Source: Sialis fuliginosa
Taxonomy: Eukaryota > Arthropoda > Insecta > Megaloptera > Sialidae
Reading direction: 5' to 3'
DNA length: 64,000 nucleotides
NCBI GenBank assembly: GCA_961205875.1
Contig: OY540811.1
Coordinates: 19,337,248-19,401,247, forward strand
Below the pieces are notes generated by a model. It saw only the letters and a program-made list of their open reading frames with translations, was not told the origin of the DNA and made no database searches. The position numbers were made by a program, and so were the translations under genes. This document shows positions 25,977 through 38,104 of this stretch, in pieces (within the stretch, counting starts at the first letter, position 1; each line of letters opens with the position of its first letter).

Positions 25977-27684
25977 GTAAGTCTTTTTTTTATTATAATA
26001 TGATATAAATAAATGATTAACTATTTGTTTGAAATTGCTTTAAAGTTATTATGTCCATAAATTTAACGACGATACTTTTTACCATACCATACAGAATAGT
26101 TTTGAAATTTTTCATATGCGGTTAAAAATATTGTACATTAAAAACCGCGCGTTGATAAATTATGAATGATTCATGTATTAAAATTTAACAATTGAAATTC
26201 TTGTTGTGCATGTATTTAGAATGAGTAAAGATACATCTGACGTCACGTTGTATTATCTTTAACTCGTTCACATTCCTTCCATTCTGCTACAAACTACATT
26301 TTTTGCAAATGTATTGAATGATTTTTTCTTTTATTGTTTTTTAAATATTCAAAGTGTCTGACCTGAAAAATGCATTAAAAAATGTTGAAATGCATCGGCA
26401 CTCTAAATTGTATGCAAAATTCTGAATTGCAGCTTACATAGGCTATTGCAGTTTTAAATTCAATACTTGGGAATCTTTTACAATTATTTTGTACTTGTAA
26501 GTTTTCGCCTCATGTTATATGTGGAACGAAACTTTGAGATGTTGCATTATACAATTAATTTCTGAAAATATGAGATCATATTTATCTTTTTCAATTATTA
26601 CTTGGCCGTTGAAATCTTCCCCCCGTTGAAACCAGATACAATAAAGGGTGTTTAATATTCTTTAAGATAACAGTAAGTGTTGTTATCATAGCCTGTTACA
26701 CTCACTTCCCCCTAGTCCTAGATCTGTTAATGTGTATGTTAAAGCACATAAGAATTCAGTTCATGTTCTTTGGAATGGGCTCTACAGTAATAAAATTTTA
26801 TCTGATTAAGTCTAATGTTCCCATTATTTTTTCGTTTATGAAATACTCAGGTTAAATTGAATTAATTTTAAGACGGTGTTATGTTGTATTAGAGGGATTT
26901 AGATAATAATTTAAAACAAATTTTAGAGTTCGGTGTCAAAAATAGTTCATAGGGAGGAATATTAAAATTTTACGTAAGTTTTTTTTTAAATATTGTTTTA
27001 TTATAAAGTTTATTATAAACACGAGTGCCATTTATAAAGAGTTGCATAGTAAAAATACATAGTATTATTAGCTACATTAAAAATGTATTTTTTCTACATT
27101 ATTGACAATTTGATTAATTGATAAACATTTATTTAATAAATATTTACTGAATAATTAATTTGATATGCATAACAGTATTTGTTTTTTTTAAACACTAAAA
27201 ATAAAATTTAATTATAGTTTAAAGGCTCTAAGATATTCTTAACAAGAGAGAATTCATTTACAAATGTATTATATACCTACGTATAGAATTATTTTTATTT
27301 GTATCTGACTTAATATTTATTTCGTGTGTGTGATCTTTTTTTAAATTCTTCAGTGTCTTGTCGTTGCTGCTTTGTTATTAATGACTGACAGTTGGTATTC
27401 ATTCTTGTTTTGTGGCTATTTGATTTTAGTTTATTTTTAATGCATGTATTGATACGACTGCTACTATTTAAAATACACAATTATATTATGTTCACGTAAT
27501 GTGATGTTGTATTGCATATAATGTAAGAGTATACAGGACAGGCTTAAGGTACTTTTCGTAGAAACTGTATTCGATAAACTTTAGCCTTATTGTTAGTAAT
27601 GTAAGTTTACATAACTAACTAAAAACTTAAACGTTTAATATTTGGTACATATTATAAAGTACCTATTCGATCTAGACTCTAGAT

Positions 27685-28074
27685 CAGTGGTTCTTAACCT
27701 TTTCGAAGTCACGGAACACTTTTGATTGTAAAAAAAATTGCGGAGCACTATCTTACTGAATCATTATAAGTACTTGGCTTACATAAAAATCCAAAATTAT
27801 TCAAAAACAGTTTAGAAAATTTCAATACGATTCGTCGACAAACTGTTCTTCATGAAACGAAAATTCGTAATTCGACATAGGTATTAACTGAAGCAAATGG
27901 ATTTCGAATCCAATCATAATTTTCTGTATTTAGAGAAGGAAAGTAATGTACAATATTTTCTTTTAATAATGATCTAATTATTTATTGTTCTGTGAAACGA
28001 CTGAAATAAGTTCTTCGAACAAATTGTAAGTGGTAAGAATGAAAATCGGGGTCGGTAGCGCTTAAGAACCACTG
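27685..28074. mobile_element. 390-bp hAT-type MITE with perfect 8-bp duplication
   Basis: The ends CAGTGGTTCTTAA and TTAAGAACCACTG are inverted repeats. CTCTAGAT flanks both sides exactly (27677-27684 and 28075-28082). An 8-bp duplication with CAGTGGTTCT ends is characteristic of the hAT superfamily. There is no transposase frame inside, so it is a non-autonomous copy. Confidence 0.85.
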
Positions 28075-31000
28075 CTCTAGATTGACTTTAGATCAAAATC
28101 TAAGTATGCTTTCTACAAAATAATGTAAAACTGATATCCTTTCTATGGCGTACCTAGACCAAATTCTTTATAATACTGGACATAAAAATACATATCATAA
28201 TAGGAAAATGTATAATGCCCGTGTATTTCTTTTTGTTATTCTCTAAATTCGGAATAATAAATTTGTAAATTTTATAATTCTTGAAAATATTATATCACTT
28301 TAGAAAGTTTTATAATTATTAACAAAAATACATTACGTATCACAAATATAATTGGTAAAATTGTGAATATAAAATTATTATCAGTGTATGCATATAGATT
28401 CAATTTGAGAAGTAGTAAAGTTGAAAAACTTTGATCTTTTTCAATATCAAAGATCAAATGGAATTTATCAAAATGACTCAGTTATTTATGACAAAACGAA
28501 AATCATCGTCATTAAAAAGTATCCAGTCAGAAGGGTACATGTCATTATAGAAAATGTTTTTTGTATGATTTCCGTTTAGGAACAACTCTTTTTAGAAATC
28601 TTTGCGTGTGTGTTATTTCTTGAATTGGTGATTCAAAACATCTGGTCTACATTTATCTACATTAAAATAACTAAGAAAATATATTAAGTTATTTAAAATA
28701 AGATAGTTTACTGCTTTAATCTATGAATTGGATAGAATATTTAAGCTAATCCTGATGTGAATAAAAAATACATAATAGAAAGATATTAGAATTAGAATAT
28801 TAATAATTAATAAATAGTCTATACAGGGTGTCAAAGATAAGTATATATATATTTTTTTTCGTGCACATATATTATAATTTAGTTATATACATACATATAC
28901 ATATATGAGTGCACTAAAGTGTTAAGTAATGCGGGTTCATAAATAAAACTAAATAATAATGTCTTCATTTGATTGTATTAATACTGCTCCATACAGACAC
29001 AATTAGTTGAAACGTATGTTATGTATAATAATATTATGTGAAAGTACAATTCGAACATTCTTTTTTTTTTACCCCTTGTGCCTCAACTAGAAGTTATACT
29101 GTATGTAAATTAGTTTAGTTACATGTGTTGTCCTGCGGGTGTAGATTTTCTTTTACAAACTACCACATATAGTGAAAGAATTTCATCCAAGACCAACACG
29201 ATATGATACGTTTTTTCTATGTGGCGATCCATGTGGTATAAATTATTTTAAATAGGACATTTTGTTATAAATGACTGTAATTAAACGTTATTGTTTTATT
29301 TTAAATTCATATCACCACATGCTTAGATCTTATGCGAATTGTGTCCTCATTTTTTTCACGTTATCTTACTCTTAATGTGATAAATTGTTTTTTATGCTTG
29401 TAATTCAATCTTTGCTATATGAAGATATGTCATTTAGTTTCGTTGAATTAATTTATTGTTAGTATTAATTGAATGTCTCGTAAAATTTTAGGGTCTGTAG
29501 CAATTCTGGGAAAAAATAGCTATAATTTTAAGATAAATTGCATTTGATGTTTTAACCTTTATTTTGCAACGTTGCTCTTAACCAATTACCATTTTATTAG
29601 GGCGTAAAAGTAATTTTATAATTAATATTTCGTAACAATCGGTGAAGACAAATGCATGTTTTACTTAGTTTAGAAATTAGCAATTCAACAATAAAATTAT
29701 TTGTGTGTGAAAAAATTAAAAAAAAAATTGACGAGACGACTTAATTAATGGAATGTTGAGTAAATTTCATTACACTTGTGTATATTTGTACATACATTTG
29801 CTTCATTGTTTGCTAGCAAATATTTGTTTTAACTATTTGACAATTGTAGCATGACTCAAGGCTAGCAATACAAAAATCTTATGGCAAGTTTACATAAGTA
29901 ATAAATTAAGTAAAAACTTCCTATTTCAATGAAATGCAAATACAAACGAATTCTTTTTAATTATTTGGTATTTACTATTTTAGGTCCATATGGTTAAGAT
30001 TAGTTTTAAGGTCTTCGGTTTTAAACCATTTTTAAATACATATGGATAAATCAGTGATTTTCAACATTTTTGTATTATATTTTTTCCTCAACATTTTTAG
30101 GATTATTAATTATGTTACTCCAAATTATTACTAGAATAAAATATGTCTAGAAATCCGAAACATCTAAAAAACCTTAAAAATAAATAGATATTTCTTATCG
30201 TCAATTTTTATCTTACAATTATCAGTACATCTAATAATAAGTCAAAAAGTATCACCAATTCATTCATACAAATTACAAACATTTTGTTTTGGACAATCCT
30301 ATTGTTGATATTTCGTAACATAACACATGTTCTTTTTATTTTGTTTACCAATGAAATCTCGGTTAAAATATTTCATGGAAAAACGTGGGACGTATTACGT
30401 TTTCATCAAAGAAATAAATATGCTTTCTTTTTATTACTTCTAAGAATCTATTGTATACATGCATATTGTTTATGTATTGTTCTTGGACGCATCTTTTATT
30501 TCATATAGATGTACTTAAACTCTACTCCTACGTCGACGATCAAAATTTGATAACATTTGTTAGTTTTTTTTTTGTTTTCGGCTTTTTGATGTGGGCGTTC
30601 ATTTGTTACTATATCATCGACTAACGTTTTGTTGTAAAGTTTTAAGAGTCTGTTAGAAAACGATAAATAGTGTAAAAGCGCTGCTTCGAATCAAGGAAAA
30701 AAACTAGGAAGTTGCATACCAATTAACGTACTTTATGTTTTTACCATTTTCTCACATAATTGATTTGAAATATGCAACAAGTATAATAAAATTGTATCAA
30801 ATAATTTCAAGATTTTGAATAAACAAGGTAGATTTAATTACGTCTTTAATGGTGCTATTGAAGTACATACTTGTGTATTTTTCCAAAAAATAAACTGTGG
30901 AATGTTTTTGAGAAGTAAATATTTTATTATTCTCCGAAAATTGAATTATAACATTTCCAGTGTTTTCAATTTTCAAGGAACTAAGATATAAATATTTTAT

Positions 31001-31189
31001 GTTTTCTATATATATAAAGTAAGTATACTAGTATACCATACAAATTTTAATTTATTTGGATAAAATTCGCTCGTTAATAAACTAAATAAAATAAAATATT
31101 TAAAAATATTCACGAGTGTCATATCAAAATCAATTCTTTACATGTATATAACATATATATTTTAAGGTGTTGAGCTTTGCTTTGTGAGT

Positions 31190-31310
31190 CTCAAAGTGTA
31201 GGCGTTATTATTTACCAACATTCGGTTTTTGAGATATCCATGCGGTACTTTGTGGATTTAGATATGCTCCCTAAGGGCGCTGATGATGACGGACGTATGG
31301 ACAGATAAGG
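31190..31310. repeat. Probable transposon-derived fragment
   Basis: The sequence contains TTTTTGAGATATCCATG and ends with GACGGACGTATGGACAG. This combination of wording is familiar from untranslated ends of insect interspersed repeats. No ends or coding body were found. Confidence 0.3.
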
Positions 31311-31611
31311 GTAACTTAACATCGCCCCTTTTTTGTCATGTTTACTATAGGGGTACGTGTTAGATGACCAAGATACTGACTTAAGAGATTTGTTGACATT
31401 CTCAAGGGTGTATTGGATTTATTACAGAAAACATTACCATCTGATTGATCATTTTGTGACAGATCGGTTTTAATAATGATAATAAAAAACTCATCTAGTT
31501 TCCCCAGAATCTGTGTGTTTTATATATCCAATGTAATTGTTTCTATTTTTTTGTCACAATTTGTAATTTATTTTGTCATTGCTCATATTATACTAGAGTG
31601 GGGAATGTGGA

Positions 31612-31623
31612 GGGGGGGGGGGG
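31612..31623 (+). repeat. Poly-G run of 12
   Basis: Twelve G residues follow a G-rich lead-in within AT-rich intron. Confidence 0.85.
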
Positions 31624-33119
31624 CATATATATACTACATATTTAAGATGACAACTGATTACGAAATGCTTGCGATTTAGACATATCATTTAGAGTGAAGT
31701 ACATATCTCTACAACAAATAGTTGATGTATAGATGACGTCAAACAACCATATATGAGAGCGCATCATGTAGGGAAGGTTTTGTGTCGTTGTACAAGGGGT
31801 GATGACGACTTTTCCGTTCCATTTTCATCCCTTATCACGGTTTCAGGACACGTATACTCCTGAGGCGCGAAGAACGACTTATTGGTTACGAAATAAGTTA
31901 TTATTATATCCTCGTAAATTGTTGTAGTCGCAGCTGCTGTAGAATTTTTTTCCATGTATTTGTTTTCGCGTCTTTTTCTCACTTTGTTGCAAAATGTGCT
32001 GAAGAAAAACGATCCTGTTGATGCTCGTATCAATAAGTGATATGATATGTATGATTCTTTCCAAAGTTTTATTTTTCACTTTTATTATTTTTTATATTGG
32101 TTCCCTTAGATAAATATATTTGATTTTTGATGTATAGATTAAATATCAAATGTTAAATTTTATATTGACAATCGGTCTTATAAATAATATTAAAAATGAA
32201 TATTTCGATAGTAACTTGTTAAGTTTTGTCAATTTTATAAACACTGATTGTAAGTCATTTGCATAATTTGTATTACTATAATTTTTTTTTATAATTTAAG
32301 TTTATTTAATTATACTTTTTCATGTTTAATTTCATTATGAATAAGATTTCCCTCAATTATCTCATTTTTTATATTCAAATAATCACAAAAACATAACTTA
32401 TTATTAAAAAATTATATTTGTATCATATCAAATTACGTAATAATACCTACGGTGTAATTGTGGTATAGCAAAAAATATTAACATGTATATTTTTTTGTAT
32501 GTGTAGTATATATACAATGTACATGAATTGAAATAAATACTAAATTGTGCATCATAACCGTAACACATTCTGCAACCCGCATTTCTAAATAATAATGCAC
32601 TTAATTATTTGTGACATGCATTGTTGTATGTCGCCGTTGTTTCCGAGAATGCACGTTTTTTCACTAGCGAAAATACATGCATCCGTTAAGTTAAATCCAG
32701 GGGCGGCCGTTCAACTGTTCATTTATCTTTTAAGAAGAATATTTCTTGTTCTATATGTATACTTATTTATGACAACAATATTCGTTAATTTTGATGTTCA
32801 ATTTTTAAACAAAGAAAAAACATCTGCCAAGTTAATGCACAGTGCTTTCTCGTGCTAAATTCACCAAAGGTAGTTAATTATTAAACAGTTTAAATAAAAA
32901 TCGATAAAGTGTTACCTAAACATTGGTTAACCATTTAATTTGTATACAGTTTTACTAAAAATTTTGACAATTTCAATCTAAAAAAAACACGATTTTTTTA
33001 AAGCAAATTGAGATAAATCTTTATATGGGAATATTTTACAACAAACGTTATAGACCTATATTATAGGAAATTGAATGCTCTACAAAAAAGATCCTATAAA
33101 ATGTTTATGTAAATGTATC

Positions 33120-33325
33120 GTTCTTGAGATATCTTGAAAAAATAAATATTTTGGAATGTCACCCCTCCCCCTTACACATATTTTTGATGATTTTGAATTG
33201 GGGCCATCCTCAAGCCAGACCCAACCATCCAACCAAGTTTCATTAATATCGGTTCAATGGTTCATGAGTTATGCGTGTGACAAGGATTCAAGGGACATAT
33301 ACACAGACGGACGGACAAACACGGA
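33120..33325. repeat. Probable transposon-derived fragment
   Basis: The stretch from TTCTTGAGATATCTTG through ATATCGGTTCAATGGTTCAT to ACACAGACGGACGGAC has the wording of a common insect interspersed repeat tail. A 148-codon frame starting here runs through the repeat into T-rich intron and is not treated as a gene. Confidence 0.4.
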
Positions 33326-35108
33326 ACGAAAGTATCTTGACCTGAAACGGAAAGATCAATTTAAAATTTTGAAATCGGAGAACAATTTTTTTTTGTCTCA
33401 CTCTAAAACGATCACACAGCTTCTCATATCTTCGATATTGCGAGGAAGCACAATAATAGTTTTCTCTTTTAATATGTATAGATATAAATATAAATTCATT
33501 TTTATACAGAATTTCTTTTTAAATATTTGCACCCCAAACACATATGTACACGTACACCCCTCTGAAATTCGTTACCGGGTGCACTTAATATTTTACCGTT
33601 GATGACAGTTATGTTAGTCTGATCGAGGTTGCACTATAAAAGATTATTATCACATATACTGTTATCGCAAATGCACTATCTACTACTATACTGTTTTCGC
33701 ATAATCTCGCATTTCCTCGTATTTTTCTACGGTTTGTGTGTTTGCATGCATGTGCGACCGTGTGAAAACAGTTGTTTTCCATGTTTCATTTACTTTTCGT
33801 GACATTTTCGCTTATGTGTGTTTTTTCAATACAATTTATTGCGAATTCTTACTACTTTTTTGATGTAAAATATGTATTTACTGATTTTTCTCATTTTCTC
33901 AGAAGTTACAATATTTATATTAATATAAATGTACATTAATAATTTCTTAGTTATTTGTCATTAACTTGAAGTATGGGGTTGGCAAACATTAAGAAATGGA
34001 TATTTGAACGTATTTCATTTCTTGGTACTTTTCTTTTATCACTCATGAGATAATATTGATAATATAATTAATTGGACATAAATAATTTAATGGTAATATT
34101 TTTCTTCATTTTCAGTAAGTTTTTAGTTTTTTTATTATAATCGTATGATAATTTTAATGTTCGTTCATACAAACCACCTTATTGTACATAAAATTTGTTA
34201 ATATTACATGATATGACACATAATACACAATATCAGCAGATAAAAGTAGGTACATACATACATGTTTTAATCGGAAACGAGATTAGAGTTTGTGGTTATT
34301 GCAAAATTTCAGGCATCGGTATCCGCTTTTTTATGAATGAAAACTTTTTTATCAATGGTTCTGTGAGAACACTAATCGATAATATTTTTCTTATGCCGGA
34401 TGCTATCCCCCCTGTTTTGATAAGTGCGTATGTTTGTATGAAAATTAAACCAAATACTGTTTGATAATGCGACTTATTCATTTCTAGATTTTTCTTTTTA
34501 TCAAGCAACCGCAATATTTGATAAAAATGTATACAGCAGATGCGGCTTTTAAAATGAAATGATTTTTCAACTATCAAACCATGAATAATTATTCATCTAT
34601 TAGTATTAAAAAAAATTTAAATGTTCATTTCGCTACTATTTTTTTTGGCTTATATGCATTTTCTTCATGCGGTTTACAGATATCAACATTTGGTTATTTA
34701 TTTCCATGTTTAAGGATGATTTCAAAATTTATCAATGTTTAAAGTTTAATCTACCAAACATTGAACTAAACAAATGGTACACAATATGTTTAAAAGTATT
34801 TTTAAAACAAACACGAAAGGAAGAGTTAATTCTGTATTAACAACAAAGAGAAAGTGTGTCCTCTTTAGACGTAACCCGAAAATGCAACACAACAACAACA
34901 AAACCTGAAAACATTTACATCTTGTGGAATTCTCCCCTTTCTATAACATATCTATTTTCGCACTGTACAATACTTACCTAAGAATTTATACGCACAGAGA
35001 CGAACTAGAACTATAATATTTATCGAAAATTTCATCAACATTTGTTGATCACCCTCATTATCTAGTCTTTTATAAAAATGTTTAAATATAAAATAAAAAA
35101 CAGTTTAT

Positions 35109-35295
35109 GGGTCGATCTAGACTATCGAGCGGATCTTGGTCTGGTCACGCTTCAATCAAGTATAAATAAATAATAAACAATGAAATCATTCACACTAGGT
35201 ATCTCTTAGGTTTTGGTCCAATCACGCTCCTATACAGTATTACTATACTGAATATTTGATTAGAGCGAGACCGGCTCGATAGTCTGGATCGACCC
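35109..35295. mobile_element. 187-bp MITE with 22-bp terminal inverted repeats
   Basis: GGGTCGATCTAGACTATCGA at the left end (arm 35109-35130) is inverted at 35274-35295 with one mismatch. Two internal words of the type TTGGTCxxxTCACGCT are repeated in direct order. The target duplication is unclear: TTA occurs near both ends but not symmetrically. The family is not assigned. Confidence 0.7.
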
Positions 35296-35599
35296 TTAAT
35301 ATATTAATGTTTTTATATAACAAATATTTTATTGCAATTACATATAAATTATCTTATAGATGTTTATTAATTTTTTTTAGTCGATGTATAATAACACTTT
35401 TTAGCATTAAATTTTCAAAAAGAATAATGGTGTCCTCTCCCCACGCCCCGATAATTAATTTATAATTTAATAGATAACCAGATACTGTAGTGTAACGTCA
35501 ATTACTATTATTTTATTATCGTTAAATATATCTAATTCCCAGCCTGTATTTCACATCGAATATCTACACGAGTTGTTGTATTATTAGAGAGAAGTCATC

Positions 35600-35705
35600 G
35601 GACTGTTTATTTTTAACCGCGCGTCGGTTAGTGACACTGCTACGCCGCCGTCAGCTGAGCGTCGTGTCTCAAACCGACGCTCTTACCGGAATATATTATT
35701 CTGCC
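35600..35705. promoter_or_regulatory. CpG-rich islet with inverted CGTCGGTT words
   Basis: A 100-bp CpG-dense block carries CGTCGGTT at 35622-35629 and its inverse AACCGACG at 35672-35679, with a CAGCTG E-box between them. It is a candidate regulatory element only. Confidence 0.3.
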
Positions 35706-38050
35706 AGATTACGTCGCTACACAAATACATAAACTCAGTGGCTGCAATCAAACTTAATGTTTTCTTGTAATTTTGGCTCTGAATATATGAATTGGCGCTT
35801 TATTTTGAAAATATATATGTATATTTGAACTATTTTGAAGTGATATCTGGTTTGTTTAGATATCAAAACTTCAAAATTAAAAACAAATTGCATTTTTAGA
35901 ACTATTAAGATGTAAAGGTTATTTTTACCTCTGAGTTGATATGATACATAAAGCTACATTTAATTGACATATATTTCTGGTGCATTAAACAAATTAACAT
36001 AAAAATTATAGTCCACCCTATAAGTTTTATTATTATATTATACACTAATTTATTTTTAACTTGCGCGTATGACCTAGAAACATTTTATTATGATTTTTTG
36101 CAAAACAAAAGGTGCTTGCTGAATTAAATATACAATTATTCAAATAATAGAAAATAAAAATGTACTATATGACAATCTGAAGAGAAAATATCTTCATAAT
36201 TCACATGATGTGAAATAAGATTTATTATCTTTAATGTACTTACTTATATTTTTATATAATAAAATATCTCGTATATATTTGAAATTTAAACATGCAAATC
36301 TCTGCAGAAATTTATCTTCTGACCGAATGAATTATTAATAAACATATACTGGTATTTGTACATTTTCGTATTATATTCTTTAATTTATATTTTAATGTTC
36401 TGTAACATTCTTTAAAATTTGTTTATTCGTATTTCTTCTTTTTGTATGTTTAATTTTTAATTTTTATTTTTTCGTTGTATTATTTCAAAAGCTCTTAATT
36501 TAAAGTACCTATAGGTTTTTGTTTGACAAAATGTTTTAAAACATTTAAGACACATTTTATGTAATATTATATAATATTTACGCCGTATAATTTCGAGATT
36601 CGACAGTAAAATAACCGAATTAATGAAATTAGTAATGGATTTGCTGAATTCAAGTGCAGAATACTAAACAAAATACGAATTCGGCAAATTCATTGCATCG
36701 ATTTTACAAATTCGGTGTAACATAATGTATGTGTAGGTTTACATATATCTACACCTTTTTTAATAAAATAAATGATTTTTTTTTAAGCAAAAATCATTTT
36801 TACATAATGTACAGTAATAAAATTTCATCGTTATCTCTTTCATTGTATTTTATATTAATAATGACAGATGAAACATAATACAACAATAAAAATAGACATT
36901 CCATAACGCACATCTATACATGTTCTTTTTCGCACAAACGTATTAATTGTGTTATTTGTTCTACACAAACATGTTATAAAAAGTAATCAGCATAGCAATT
37001 TCATTAATATGAAAGCATGGTGAAATGCCGTAATAATAAATTAATTAAAGTAACGTTTGTATTGTAGTAGTTTTTCATGCTAATTGAGAGCTCACGAATT
37101 AAAATTATGTCTACTACAGTTTCTTTAGCATATCATAAAACCACTAATTTTAAGGATCATTTAACATTTATGCTTAAATACTCGAGATAGCTATGTTTTG
37201 GTTAAATTTATTATAGGGGTGTGATGGTGTTAGGGGAGAGGTGCGTAAGGGTTGTTGATGTTCTTTTTTTGGCTCGTCTTCTCTTTTAGTAATTTTATTA
37301 TGAATTATAGATGTTAATGTTTAAAGTGATCTTGGAATATTGTAACTTACAAACTTTATGTAAAATTGGTGACTTATTTTTTAAACGTGGATTAACTACT
37401 AAACATGCAAAGTAGGGTTAAATAAATGTTTTATCAAAAATTCTCGTCCCTATTGATCATAACTAATTTAAATACAAGTATATAGCCTTTGTATTATTAT
37501 AAAAAATCAGCTAATAAATATTTTTAATTCCTTTCTTATTAATAAATTGTATATCCTTATCATGAAACTGCTTATATTTCTTTGAAAGAACCGCCAACTT
37601 GAGTAGTGTATTTATTTATGTTATTTATTATAAGTAATGCCAGACACATATAATTAAATATTGATTCAATAATGACTTAATTAGTTTTATATAAAAAAAT
37701 TAATAGGTTTTGTTATCTTAAAACGCCCTACTTTGCAACAATTTACATTAAGTATATTAATTATTACTTTTTTATGGCAGTGTAAGTAATATTTATGCCA
37801 TTTTGTGTGCAGTTGACAAGGTTTCTATAGTCATTATTAGTCATTAAGAGAGAAAATTATTGACTTTTACTTTCTAGTTACAGTGATTGAACTATTAATT
37901 AATATTTTATAATATTTTTTTTTATGTCGTATGAAATACGAAATAAATTTAAAAACAATTATGAAAATACAACTCGATTTAGGTATATATGTATATTTCC
38001 TTAAAATTCTTAGTTAACGTTGGTATGGAAAATCACGATTAGAAACTTGA

Positions 38051-38104
38051 CTTACACCCAGAAGTCAAATATTAAATATGTTATACTTGGCTTCTGGGTT
38101 TAAG
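38051..38104. repeat. Hairpin containing the CCCAGAAG(T/C)CAAG word
   Basis: Arms of 18 bp (38051-38068 and 38087-38104) pair with two mismatches around an 18-nt loop. The right arm CTTGGCTTCTGGGTTTAAG recurs in similar form at 47750, and its complement at 61460 and, diverged, at 13098. Confidence 0.5.

Noticed and set aside
26452..26496. 45-nt phase-1 block between TTGCAG and GTAAGT
   Set aside because: The upstream tract is poor in pyrimidines, so the acceptor is weak. The length and phase fit could be chance.
28826..28860. ACAGGGTGTCAAAGATAAG word
   Set aside because: It recalls insect repeat ends (as does 53272), but without boundaries it is not an annotatable feature.
33156..33602. 148-codon + strand open frame, the longest outside the Myc exon
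   Set aside because: It begins in a transposon-like repeat tail with ACAGACGGACGG wording and runs into T-rich intron. No domain is visible.
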